A DNA stretch of 64,000 nt, from contig CAWGNK010000003.1 in NCBI GenBank assembly GCA_963823945.1, positions 718,038-782,037 of the forward strand, written 5' to 3'. Position 1 is the first letter of the stretch; every line of letters starts with the position of its first letter. A program made the position numbers and the translations under genes. Below the pieces are notes generated by a model, which was given only the letters and a program-made list of their open reading frames with translations, ran no database searches and was not told the DNA's origin. The stretch is from Bog-793 sp963823945 (GTDB taxonomy: Bacteria; Actinomycetota; Acidimicrobiia; Acidimicrobiales; Bog-793). This document shows positions 27,415-35,909 of the stretch, piece by piece.

Positions 27415-28946
27415 GTGGAAGACGACGACAAGGCGACCCGCGACCCCGATTCACAAGCCGAGCCCGATCTCGACGACGCCGCGGAGGTCGACGCCACCCC
27501 GGCCCGCCCCGCCGGTTCCGCGACAGAGGAGGTCCGTGTCGTCGCTGTCGAGGCGGCCGTGGCTGCCGGCCTCGTCCCCGAGACTCGCCGCCGGCCCGCT
27601 GACGACCCCTCCCAGCGCCCGCCTGACCCGCTCGAGGGCACCGAAGGGGCGCGTTTCGAGCTGCCGGACTGGACGGACCCCCCGACGGGCCAGGTGCCGC
27701 GCGTGCTCCTCGGTGGCGCCGAGGCCCCAGGCCCGCTCGAGCGGGGTGCCCGCGGGCCGACCTGGCGCCAGACGGCGTCGGACTGGAGCGAGGACGAGTC
27801 CGATCTCGCCTTCCTGGCGGAGGACGCGGCAGGCGAGAGCGAGGGGAGCGACGATTCCTCGACCATCGCCGGTCGCGGGGAGAACCCGACTGCCACCCCC
27901 GACCCGTTCGAGTTCGATTTCGATCCGCCGACGACACGCCGCCGGTTGCACCGGCGCGCCGCGGTCGCGGCCGCGGCGGCCGCGCCGGCCGCGCCGCCCG
28001 AGCAGCTTCCCGACCGGCCGGACGACGCGGCGTGGGAGCAGGTCGTCGGGGCTCCCGGGACACGTCGCCGCGCCCGCGGGGCCCATCGGCCGAGCCGGCG
28101 GGCGACGCCCCCCGTCCCCGGTGGGGCGCCGCGGCGCAACGCCGTGGTTGCCACGGCGACGGGCATCGTGCTCGCCGGCGTCGCCGTGCTGTGCTTCGCC
28201 AACGGGCCGCTCCCGGTCCTCGTGCTCGCCTCGGTCGTCCTCGCCGTCGCCGCCGGCGAGACGTTCGGTGCGGTGCGCCTCTCCGGCTACCGGCCCGTGG
28301 CGCTCGTCGGCCTCGCGGCGGTGCCGGTCCTCGTCGTGGCGAGCTACCTGCGGGGCCCCGAGGCCGTCCCGGTCGTCCTCGCCTGCGTCATCGTGCTGGC
28401 CGGCGGCTGGCGGATCGTCGCCACCTCGGACTCCTCGCCGGTCGACGACATCGCGGTCACCGTGCTCGTCGTGGCGTGGGTCGGCGTGCTCGGCTCGTTC
28501 GCCGGGCTGCTCCTCAACCCGACCGCCTACCCGCTCCGGCACGGCGTCGCCATCCTCGGCGCCGCGGTGGCGTTGACCGTCGCCCACGATGTCGGCTCGT
28601 TTGCCGTCGGCTCGACCCTCGGGCGGCACCGCCTCGCGCCCGAGTCAGCCCCGGCAAGACGATCGAGGGCCTCATCGGGGGCACGATCCTCACGCTCGGC
28701 GTCGCCGCCGGGATCGTCGCGCACGTGCACCCGTTCAACCTCGCCGACGCGCTCGCCCTCGGTGGCGTGGTCGCCGTCTTCGCGCCGTGGGGCGACCTGT
28801 TCGAATCGGTCGTGAAACGGGACCTGGGGCTGAAGGACATGGGCCGGCTGCTCCCGGCTCACGGCGGCGTGTTCGACCGCATCGACGCCATGCTCTTCGT
28901 GCTGCCGGCGACGTATCTCCTGGTGCGGCTCGTCCATCTGGGATGA
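27415..28946 (+). CDS. cdsA: Phosphatidate cytidylyltransferase, frameshifted in this sequence
   Basis: Makes CDP-diacylglycerol for phospholipid synthesis; polytopic membrane enzyme. Two frames are needed. The first (27415 to about 28643) encodes a ~230-residue acidic cytoplasmic extension with PDWTDPPTGQVPRVLL, then membrane segments to GSFAVGSTLGRHRLAPE. The second continues VSPGKTIEGLIGG, DLFESVVKRDLGLKDMG and HGGVFDRIDAML, the CDP-alcohol signature. One missing base near 28641-28645 (GAGTC where GAGGTC would fit) explains the break. Because the gene is normally essential and the 3' end overlaps dxr by ATGA, a sequencing or assembly error is more likely than a true pseudogene. The N-terminal extension is unusually long for CdsA. 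Confidence 0.85.
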
Positions 28947-30156
28947 CGCCGCCTCGCCGCGTCAGCATCGTCGGATCGACCGGCTCGATCGGGCGCCAGG
29001 CGCTCGATGTCGTCGCCGCGGCCGGTGACGCCTACCGCGTCGTCGCGCTCGGCGCGCACCGCTCGGTCGGCGACCTCGCCCGCCAGGCCGCCCGCTTCCA
29101 CCCTGAGGTCGTCGCGATCGGCGACGCCCCAGCGGCCGCCGAGCTCGCCGGGAAGCTGCCGCCGGGCGTCGAGGTGCGCGTCGGCACCGCGGGGCTCGCC
29201 TCGCTCGGCGAGCTGGGTGACGTCGTGCTCAACGCCGTGGTCGGATTCGCCGGGCTCGAGGTCACGGTGGCGGCGCTGCGGTCGGGACGCCGGCTCGCGC
29301 TCGCCAACAAGGAGTCGCTCGTCGCGGGGGCCCCGGTGGTCCAGGTGGCCCGCCAGACCAGGGGTGCGGAGATCATCCCGGTCGACTCCGAGCACTGTGC
29401 CGTGTTCCAGTGCCTCGGCGAACGGCGCCAGGCATCGCTCGTGCCGGGCGCCGGGGCTCATGGCGCGCCGGCACCGCCGGCCGACGTCGTGCGCCTCGTG
29501 CTCACGGCGAGCGGCGGCCCGTTCCGGGGCGCGGCGCCGACGAGCTCGCCGCGGTCACCGTCGACGACGCCCTCGCCCACCCGACCTGGCAGATGGGCCC
29601 GAAGATCACCGTCGACTCCTCGACGCTCATGAACAAGGGCCTCGAGGTGATCGAGGCGCACGAACTGTTCGGGGTCGACTACGACCGCATCGAGGTTGTC
29701 GTCCACCCGCAGTCGATCGTGCACTCGATGGTCGAGTTCTGTGACGGCGCGACGATCGCCCAGCTGTCCCAGCCCGACATGCGGCTGCCGATCGGCTACG
29801 CGCTCGCCTACCCGGAGCGGTTCGCAGAGCCGTTCGGCAGGATTGACTGGGCGGCGGTCTCGCAGCTCGAGTTCGGCCGGCCCGACCGCGCGACGTTCCC
29901 CTGCCTCGACCTCGCTCTCGAGGCGGGGCGGACCGGGGGGAGCGCGCCGGCCTGGTTGAACGCCGCCAACGAGGTCGCCGTGGCGGCCTTCCTCGCCGGG
30001 CAGTTGAGCTGGCCGGGGATCGCCGCGGTCGCCGCGGCGACGCTGGCCCGCCACGAGCCGACCAAGCTCGTCCAGGTCGCGGACGTCCTCGCCGCCGACG
30101 CCGCGGCGCGCGCCGTCGCGGCGGCGGTGCTGGCGCGCCAGAATCGGAGCGCGTGA
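28943..30156 (+). CDS. dxr: 1-deoxy-D-xylulose 5-phosphate reductoisomerase, frameshifted in this sequence
   Basis: Second enzyme of the MEP isoprenoid pathway, NADPH-dependent. The first frame starts MTPPRRVSIVGSTGSIGRQAL and runs through ALANKESLVAGAP, VDSEHCAVFQCL and LVLTASGGPFRG. The second frame continues ADELAAVTVDDALAHPTWQMG, KITVDSSTLMNKGLEVIEAH and VHPQSIVHSMVEF, then the C-terminal helical domain ending AWLNAANEVAVAAFL. A single missing base near 29530-29534 restores one protein. It is the second adjacent gene with a one-base deletion, again in a GC-only run. The stop overlaps the rseP GTG, so the operon structure is intact. Confidence 0.87.
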
Positions 30157-31484
30157 GCACCATCCAGCCGCCAGGACCGACGAAACTCGCCCCGACGAAC
30201 CAGAGCGCGCTGTGGCGCCTCGCGGGGTTCGCCGCGGTGGTGGCCGTGCTCGCCGTGGTGTTCCACGGCCTCGACGTGCTGATCGTCGTGGCGGCCATCG
30301 TCGCGATGGTGATGCTCCACGAGTTCGGCCACTTCGTGGCGGCGAAGGCCTCGGGGATGAAGGTCACCGAGTACTTCTTCGGATTCGGGCCCCGCCTCTG
30401 GTCGGTCCGGCGGGGCGAGACCGAGTACGGCGTGAAGGCGATCCCCGCGGGTGGCTACGTGAAGGTCGTCGGCATGACGATGCTCGAGGAGGTCGACCCC
30501 GCCGACGAGGCCCGCAGCTACCGCCAGGCCACCTTCCCGCGCCGGTTCGCCGTGGCGGTCGCCGGCTCGACGATGCACTTCGTCATCGCCTTCGGGCTGC
30601 TCTGGGGGATGGTCGCTTTCACCGGACTCCCGACCGCCGTGCCGCCGACCGAGGTGACGGGGCTCATCACGTTCGTCAACCACCAGAACCCCGCACGGGC
30701 CGGCGGGGTGAAGGTCGGCGACGTCCTCGTCGCCGTCGACGGCCATCACTACCAGTCGCTGGCGAAGTTCGTCACCTTCATCCAGCACAGCTCCGGCACC
30801 GAGCTCAGCCTCGTCGTCCGGCGGAATGGTCGTCTCGTCACCCTCCACGTGCGGCCGATCGACGGCCGCACGGCCGACGTGCGGGGGCCGTCCGGCAAGC
30901 TCGTTCCCGAGAAGCAGGGCAAGAAACCGATCGGGGTGATCGGCGTCCGTCTCGGCGGGCAGGTGCTCGTGACGGCGGCCCCGCTCGCCGCGCTGGGCCG
31001 GGCCGGCACGCAGCTCGGCCGGGAGTTCGTCTGGACGGGCGAGGGCATCGGCCAGGTCTTCTCGCTCCACGGACTGCGGGCCTTCGCGCACGACGTCGTG
31101 ACGGCGAACAACCACTCCGGGTCGGGCGGCAAGGGCGGGCACGGCTCCGGGTCCGGCGGCCAGGGCGAGATCCTCTCGCTGCCCGGGGCGGTCGAGATCG
31201 CCGTGCAGGCCCTGCAGGTCAACGTGGCGAGCCTGCTCGCCATCCTCGTCGCGATCAACATCTTCGTCGGCCTCGTGAACCTCTTCCCGATGCTGCCCCT
31301 CGACGGGGGGCACGTCGCGATCGCCATCTACGAGCGGGTCCGCTCCCGGCGGGGGCGCCCCTACCACGCCGACGTCAACAAGATGATGCCGATCGCCTAC
31401 GCCTTCCTCGCTTTCATCGTGCTGGTCGGGGTGGGCGCGCTCTACGTCAACATCCTGCAACCGCCCCACCTGCCCGGCGGCTGA
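30153..31484 (+). CDS. rseP: Site-2 protease (M50 family), RseP-like
   Basis: Intramembrane zinc metalloprotease that cleaves anti-sigma factors and other membrane proteins; 443 residues. The zinc motif HEFGH has His56, Glu57 and His60 in the second membrane helix. A PDZ domain covers roughly 160-230 (NPARAGGVKVGDVLVAVDGHHY), and the third zinc ligand is in FPMLPLDGGH near residue 383. An insertion rich in Gly, Ser and His (GSGGKGGHGSGSGGQG) precedes the last membrane helices. It would normally be followed directly by ispG; here a hipBA insertion lies between them. Confidence 0.95.
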   Translation: MSTIQPPGPTKLAPTNQSALWRLAGFAAVVAVLAVVFHGLDVLIVVAAIVAMVMLHEFGHFVAAKASGMKVTEYFFGFGPRLWSVRRGETEYGVKAIPAGGYVKVVGMTMLEEVDPADEARSYRQATFPRRFAVAVAGSTMHFVIAFGLLWGMVAFTGLPTAVPPTEVTGLITFVNHQNPARAGGVKVGDVLVAVDGHHYQSLAKFVTFIQHSSGTELSLVVRRNGRLVTLHVRPIDGRTADVRGPSGKLVPEKQGKKPIGVIGVRLGGQVLVTAAPLAALGRAGTQLGREFVWTGEGIGQVFSLHGLRAFAHDVVTANNHSGSGGKGGHGSGSGGQGEILSLPGAVEIAVQALQVNVASLLAILVAINIFVGLVNLFPMLPLDGGHVAIAIYERVRSRRGRPYHADVNKMMPIAYAFLAFIVLVGVGALYVNILQPPHLPGG

Positions 31485-31487
31485 GGT

Positions 31488-31497
31488 CCCCTGGCGG
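31488..31497. repeat. Left copy of a 10-bp direct repeat, candidate target-site duplication
   Basis: CCCCTGGCGG here is repeated exactly, in the same orientation, at 33456-33465. The two copies bracket the terminal inverted repeats of the hipBA insertion, as expected when a transposon duplicates its target. Up to 10 bases could be the duplication; with longer inverted repeats it would be 6 (CCTGGC). Confidence 0.65.
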
Positions 31498-31700
31498 GTG
31501 GTGGTCCAGTTTGGACGGGCCTGACTCCCGCAGCCTCGGCCTGGTCGCCATGACCGAGCCAGCTTCGACGAAGTACACGCCCGTTGGCGTCCCACTTCCC
31601 AAATAGGTGCAATATCATCTATCGCGTAAAGCCTCTGGCTCTGAAGTCGGCACTGAATAGATGTAAATCCAACGACTAATGGCTAAACTGGGTGTTAGGA

Positions 31701-31755
31701 GGTGGAAAGTCAGCCTCACACTGCGCGATTAGGAGTCTAGGGGTGGAAAGTCAGC
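31701..31755 (+). repeat. 14-bp direct repeat upstream of hipB
   Basis: GGTGGAAAGTCAGC occurs at 31701-31714 and again at 31742-31755, 41 bases apart (about four helical turns). The pair lies just before hipB, where an antitoxin operator would be expected. It is not the palindrome used by E. coli HipB, so a role as operator is inference. Confidence 0.45.
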
Positions 31756-31781
31756 TATTCCGATCTCCGAGGGACCTGGAG

Positions 31782-32087
31782 ATGCAACTCGGCACGCAAA
31801 TTCGCCAGCTGCGACGTCAGCAGCAGCTAACCCAGGCTCAGCTCGCCAAACGTGCGAACGTGTCGCTGTCTGCGGTCAAGTACCTCGAAGCTGGTCGTGG
31901 GTCGTCCCTTGCCACCTTGGTTCGGGTAGCGCGGGCGTTGGGGCGGAGTGATTGGTTCGCCGCACTCGCGCCAGCCGAACCGAGCTACAGCCCACTTTCG
32001 GCGCTGCGCGAGCGGACGCGCGCCGAACGCACCGCCGCAAAGCGTGTGCGCCACCCGGCTGCCGGCTCGAGTCGGGAGACCATGTGA
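31782..32087 (+). CDS. hipB: HipB-like XRE-family antitoxin/repressor
   Basis: Small DNA-binding protein, 101 residues, predicted to neutralise HipA and repress the operon. A helix-turn-helix of the XRE type reads GTQIRQLRRQQQLTQAQLAKR, then VSLSAVKYLEAGRGSSLATLVRVARAL. The ATG at 31782 is chosen because GAGGGA lies about 8 bases upstream and the HTH begins at once; in-frame GTG codons at 31743 and 31692 would add unstructured residues. Its stop overlaps the hipA start by 4 bases (GTGA). Codon use is less GC-biased than in flanking genes. Confidence 0.85.
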   Translation: MQLGTQIRQLRRQQQLTQAQLAKRANVSLSAVKYLEAGRGSSLATLVRVARALGRSDWFAALAPAEPSYSPLSALRERTRAERTAAKRVRHPAAGSSRETM

Positions 32088-33385
32088 CCTACACGCCGGC
32101 TGACCTCATCGAGGTTTCGGCATGGGATCAGAGCGTTGGCGTGGTTGGGCTCGATCCGGCGACTGGGTTCTACGCCTTCGAGTACGTGCCCGAGTGGATC
32201 TCGCACGGTGCCGACCTGGCCCCACTCCATATGCCCCGCCGGCCGGGTGTGTTCGAGTTCCCCGAGCTGTCACGCCGGACCTTCTACGGGCTCCCGGCGA
32301 TGCTGGCGGATGCGCTGCCTGACAGCTTCGGAAATGCTCTCGTCACGGCCTGGCTGGCTGAACAGGGAATCAGTCCGCGCCAGATCACGCCGCTCGATCG
32401 CCTCGCGTATGCCGGTGCGCGAGCGATGGGGGTGCTGCAATTCGCTCCACCAACCGGTCCGTCGGTGTCCGAGCCAAGCGTGATCCAGATAGCGGATCTC
32501 GTCACTGCCGCTCGCGCGGATCTTGCTGGAACCTTGGACGCCACCGGGATCGAGGATGCGGTGCGACAACTCATCACCGTCGGGTCGAGCGCGGGTGGTG
32601 CACGAGCCAAAGCCGTTGTGGCCTATAGCCCCGTGACGGGCCAGATCCGGTCGGGTCAGTTCGACGCGCCCGATGGATTTGAGCAGTGGCTGCTGAAGCT
32701 TGATGGTGTTGGTGACCCCGCCGTGCTCGCGGCCGGGCACGCAGGTCGGACCCAACCGTATTGCCGTGTCGAGTACGCCTACTACCTGATGGCCCGTTGG
32801 GCTGGGGTCGAGATCAGCGAGTCGCTCCTTCTTCCCGAGGGCCCGCGGGCTCACTTCATGACAAAGCGGTTTGATCGTGGACCCGGAAACGAGCGGATTC
32901 ATTCGCAGAGCCTGTGTGCTCTCGCACATCTCGACTACAACCTCGCTCAGTCGCACTCGTACGGGTCGTACTTCACCACGGCGCGAGAACTCGGACTCGG
33001 TCCGGATGCGTTCGAGCAGATGTTCCGTCGAGTCGTGTTCAACGTCGCCGGCGTCAATCGGGACGATCACACGAAGAACTTCTCGTTTCTCCTCCCTGAA
33101 CGACGCGGTTGGCAGCTCGCACCTGCATACGACGTCACGCACTCCTACTGGGACGGAAGGTGGACCCAGGGACACCAGATGAGCGTCAACGCGCGCTTCG
33201 CCGGCATCAGCCTCGACGACCTTCGCACAATGGCAGCCCTCTACGAAGTGCCAGGCATCGAGGAGGTGCTCAAAGAGGTGCTGGCGGCCATCGACGCCTG
33301 GCCGGCGGCAGCAAGGGAGGCCGGGCTCGACGGCGAGACGACCAATCGGATTGCCCACGATCTCGCGGAGTTCCGTCCGACATGA
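32084..33385 (+). CDS. hipA: HipA-like serine/threonine kinase toxin
   Basis: Type II toxin kinase; in E. coli HipA inactivates glutamyl-tRNA synthetase and triggers dormancy. 433 residues. The HipA N-terminal domain includes FEFPELSRRTFYGLPAMLADALPDSFG. The gly-rich loop is VGSSAGGARAK, with a Ser where E. coli HipA is autophosphorylated. The catalytic loop is NRDDHTKNF (Asp327, Asp328) and the metal-binding Asp is Asp350 in YDVTHS. All key kinase residues are present, so it is probably active. The GTG overlaps the hipB stop. Target in this organism is unknown; it could equally belong to the HipT-like target classes. Confidence 0.88.
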   Translation: MTYTPADLIEVSAWDQSVGVVGLDPATGFYAFEYVPEWISHGADLAPLHMPRRPGVFEFPELSRRTFYGLPAMLADALPDSFGNALVTAWLAEQGISPRQITPLDRLAYAGARAMGVLQFAPPTGPSVSEPSVIQIADLVTAARADLAGTLDATGIEDAVRQLITVGSSAGGARAKAVVAYSPVTGQIRSGQFDAPDGFEQWLLKLDGVGDPAVLAAGHAGRTQPYCRVEYAYYLMARWAGVEISESLLLPEGPRAHFMTKRFDRGPGNERIHSQSLCALAHLDYNLAQSHSYGSYFTTARELGLGPDAFEQMFRRVVFNVAGVNRDDHTKNFSFLLPERRGWQLAPAYDVTHSYWDGRWTQGHQMSVNARFAGISLDDLRTMAALYEVPGIEEVLKEVLAAIDAWPAAAREAGLDGETTNRIAHDLAEFRPT

Positions 33386-33418
33386 CCAGCAAGGTTCGAG
33401 GCTGTCTGGGTGTTGACG

Positions 33419-33434
33419 GAGCACCTGGGTGCTC
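33419..33434. repeat. 16-bp palindrome near the right end of the hipBA element
   Basis: GAGCACC and GGTGCTC are perfect inverses with only TG between them. The two-base spacer makes an RNA hairpin unlikely, and no T-run follows. It lies 5 bases inside the right inverted repeat and may be a protein-binding site of the element's ends. Confidence 0.4.
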
Positions 33435-33455
33435 GAATTCAAACTGACCCACCAC

Positions 33456-33465
33456 CCCCTGGCGG
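33456..33465. repeat. Right copy of the 10-bp direct repeat
   Basis: CCCCTGGCGG, identical to 31488-31497, directly outside the right inverted repeat and about 75 bases before the ispG start. Removing one copy plus the element would join rseP and ispG with an ordinary short spacer. Confidence 0.65.
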
Positions 33466-33538
33466 ACCGGTGGCGGCGGGGCCGTAGGCTGGGCACACGG
33501 CCGAGGGTCCCCCGACCCGGAACTGGAGAGGCTCGAGC

Positions 33539-34804
33539 GTGGAGATTGCGGAGCTGAACATGGTCCCGAGGCGGCCGACCCGCCGCATCACGGTGGGTTC
33601 GGTGCCGATCGGCGACGGCGCGCCGATCTCGGTGCAGTCGATGACGACGACGAAGACGGGCGACGTCGAAGGCACGCTGGCACAGATCTACGAGCTCGCC
33701 GGGGCCGGTGCCGACATCGTGCGGTGCACCTGCAACGACGCCGAGGCCGCCGAGGGGCTGGCCCGGATCGTGCCGCGCTCGCCGGTGCCGATCGTCGCCG
33801 ACATCCACTTCCACGTCGAGATGGCGCTCGCCGCCCTGGAGGCCGGGGTCCACGGGCTGCGGCTCAACCCGGGCAACCTGCGCAAACCCGAGGAGATCCG
33901 GCTCGTCGCCGGCGAGGCCCGCGACCGCGGCGTGCCGATCCGTGTCGGCGTGAACGCCGGCTCGCTCCACCCCGATCTGTACAAGAAGTACGGCGGCGCG
34001 ACCCCCGAGGCGCTGGTCGAGTCCGCCCGGATCGAGCTCGCCTACTTCGCCGAGGTGGGATTCGAGGACGTGAAGATCTCGGTGAAGGCCTCGAACGTGC
34101 CCCTCATGGTGGCGGCGTACCGCCTCGCGTCGGCCACCTTCGACCACCCGCTCCACCTCGGCGTGACCGAGGCGGGCCCGCCGCCCGGCGGGCTCATCAA
34201 GACGACGGCGGGCATCGCGACGTTGCTGTGTGAAGGGATCGGCGACACGATCCGCTTCTCGCTGACCGCCGACCCCGTCGAGGAGGCCCGGGCCGGCCGC
34301 AAGCTGCTCGAGGCGCTGGGGCTGCGCGAGCGCAAGGGGCTCGACCTCATCGCCTGCCCGTCGTGCGGGCGCACGGAGATCGACGTCATCGACGTGGCAC
34401 GGCGCGCCCAGGAGGCCCTGGAGGCGCGCAAGATCCCCCTGCAGGTCGCCGTGATGGGTTGCGTCGTGAACGGCCCGGGCGAGGCTCGGGGCGCCGACAT
34501 CGGCATCGCCGCCGGCCGCCACAAGGGCCACCTGTTCATCAAGGGCAAGATCGTCCGTGTCGTTCCGGAATCCGAGATGGTCGAGGCCCTCGTCACCGAG
34601 GCGGAACGGATCGTCGCCGAGGGCATCGAGGCCCGTCTCGCGGCCGCCGACGCAGGCGCCGAGGCCGAGGCGGCGGCCGACCGGCAGGTGCTCTTTGGCG
34701 AGAAGGGCGCCGACGCCAACCGCTCCGACGAAGTCGTCGCCAAGATCCGCCAGACGCTCGGCGGTCTGGCACCGGACAGCGGCACGGACGCGGGCGACGC
34801 CTGA
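33539..34804 (+). CDS. ispG: 4-hydroxy-3-methylbut-2-en-1-yl diphosphate synthase
   Basis: Iron-sulfur enzyme of the MEP isoprenoid pathway; 421 residues. TIM-barrel part begins PTRRITVGSVPIGDGAPISVQSM. The [4Fe-4S] ligands are Cys273 and Cys276 in ACPSCGRTE and Cys308 in MGCVVNGPGEA. The C-terminus has a ~45-residue Ala/Glu-rich tail not needed for activity. GTG start after CTGGAGAGGCTCGAGC. TAGGCT near 33484 is a possible -10 element, giving it its own promoter now that the hipBA insertion separates it from dxr-rseP. Confidence 0.96.
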   Translation: MEIAELNMVPRRPTRRITVGSVPIGDGAPISVQSMTTTKTGDVEGTLAQIYELAGAGADIVRCTCNDAEAAEGLARIVPRSPVPIVADIHFHVEMALAALEAGVHGLRLNPGNLRKPEEIRLVAGEARDRGVPIRVGVNAGSLHPDLYKKYGGATPEALVESARIELAYFAEVGFEDVKISVKASNVPLMVAAYRLASATFDHPLHLGVTEAGPPPGGLIKTTAGIATLLCEGIGDTIRFSLTADPVEEARAGRKLLEALGLRERKGLDLIACPSCGRTEIDVIDVARRAQEALEARKIPLQVAVMGCVVNGPGEARGADIGIAAGRHKGHLFIKGKIVRVVPESEMVEALVTEAERIVAEGIEARLAAADAGAEAEAAADRQVLFGEKGADANRSDEVVAKIRQTLGGLAPDSGTDAGDA

Positions 34805-34908
34805 ACCGTCAGCGCCGTCCTCTCAGCCGCGGGCCAGGCAGCCAACAGGTCGTACCCAGCTTTGGCCAGTAGGATGCCGACGGTCTCGACAGGGGAGCAG
34901 GAATAGCC

Positions 34909-35907
34909 ATGGCCTCACGTAAGCGGCGTTCGCGTCGTCCCGCCACCCCGCCGCGGTCCGGGCCCGGTCCGCGGCGCCTGGGCGGCCAGCAGGCGCCCAC
35001 CCCCCGTTCGGTGAGCGCCGACCGCCGCTACCAGCGGACGCACCGGCAGGCTTCCTCCCGGACGAGCTGGGTCGTGGTCGGTGTCGTCGTCGTCATCGTC
35101 GCTGTCCTCGTCGTCGTGAAGCTCACGGGGTCGGCCAGCTCCTCGGGGGGCGTCGCCTCGGGTCGCCACCCGGCACCCGTCCCCGCCGCGGTCGTCGCGG
35201 CGCTCGAGAACGTGCCGGTGGCGGTGTACAACTCGGTGGGGACCGGTTCGAACACCGATCCCTTCGTCGAGGCGAAGGACCAGCCGAGCCTCACCGAGAA
35301 CGGCCTGCCCCGGGTGGTCTACATCGGCGCTGAGTACTGCCCGTACTGCGCCATCCTGCGCTGGTCGCTCGTCGCCGCGCTCATGCGGTTCGGCACCTTC
35401 ACGGGCCTGAAGGAGACCTCGTCGTCGGCCGACGTCGCGCCGGTGCCGACCTTCGCCTTTTTCGGCACGAAATACACGAGCAAGTACGTCGCCCTCTCGG
35501 CCTACGAGGTGCAGGACCGCAACGGAGCCACGCTCGAGACGCTGCCCAAGGACGTGGTCAAGGTCTACTCAAAGTACGGCGGCGGCTCGGGTTTCCCGTT
35601 CCTCGACATCGCCAACCAGCACCTCGCCTCCGGTGCGCCGCCGTTCCTCGTCCCGTCCCTTGACTCGCCGCCGATCTCCGCGCTCGCCGGTGCCGGCACG
35701 GGCGACATGCTGAACATCGCCCGGGCGATCGCCGATCCGACCTCGACCTATGGCCAGGCCATCGATGCGGCGACTTTCGACATGGAGACGAACTTCATTG
35801 CGGCGGCGATCTGCCGTTCCGACGGGGGCAAGCCGGCGAGCGTCTGCGGGTCGCGGGGAGTGAAGGCGGCCGAGAAGGTGATCGCGGCGACCAAGCGGGT
35901 CTCGTAG
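34909..35907 (+). CDS. DUF929 protein, thioredoxin-like with CPYC motif
   Basis: Membrane-anchored extracytoplasmic protein of 332 residues. A basic N-terminus is followed by one transmembrane helix (SWVVVGVVVVIVAVLVVVKL, about residues 50-70). The outer domain has YIGAEYCPYCAILRWSL with Cys144 and Cys147, a thioredoxin-type pair, and a later C-S-D-G...C pair near the end. The next gene encodes a VKOR-type protein two bases after its stop, so the pair probably forms a disulfide-introducing system: DUF929 as the DsbA-like oxidant and VKOR as its recharger (inference). AGGGGAGCAGGA is a good ribosome-binding site; TAGGAT at 34870-34875 is a likely -10 element. Confidence 0.8.
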   Translation: MASRKRRSRRPATPPRSGPGPRRLGGQQAPTPRSVSADRRYQRTHRQASSRTSWVVVGVVVVIVAVLVVVKLTGSASSSGGVASGRHPAPVPAAVVAALENVPVAVYNSVGTGSNTDPFVEAKDQPSLTENGLPRVVYIGAEYCPYCAILRWSLVAALMRFGTFTGLKETSSSADVAPVPTFAFFGTKYTSKYVALSAYEVQDRNGATLETLPKDVVKVYSKYGGGSGFPFLDIANQHLASGAPPFLVPSLDSPPISALAGAGTGDMLNIARAIADPTSTYGQAIDAATFDMETNFIAAAICRSDGGKPASVCGSRGVKAAEKVIAATKRVS

Positions 35908-35909
35908 CC

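Larger units (their letters stand above)
31498..33455 (+). mobile_element. Candidate non-autonomous transposon carrying hipB-hipA
   Basis: A ~1.96 kb segment between rseP and ispG. Its ends are inverted repeats: GTGGTGGTCCAGTTTG (31498-31513) and, on the other strand, GTGGTGGGTCAGTTTG (33440-33455), 14 of 16 identical. An exact 10-bp direct repeat lies outside each end. Base composition falls visibly compared with both neighbours, with A/T-rich stretches at 31600-31690. No transposase gene is present, so it would have to be moved in trans. The element type was not identified; the end sequence is loosely IS21-like in appearance, which is only an impression. Confidence 0.65.

Noticed and set aside
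33419..33434. GAGCACC/GGTGCTC considered as the hipA terminator
   Set aside because: The loop would be only two bases and no T-run follows, so an RNA hairpin terminator is unlikely.
31498..33455. Insertion considered as a complete insertion sequence
   Set aside because: No DDE, DEDD or HUH transposase is encoded; only hipB and hipA are present, so it was called a non-autonomous element.
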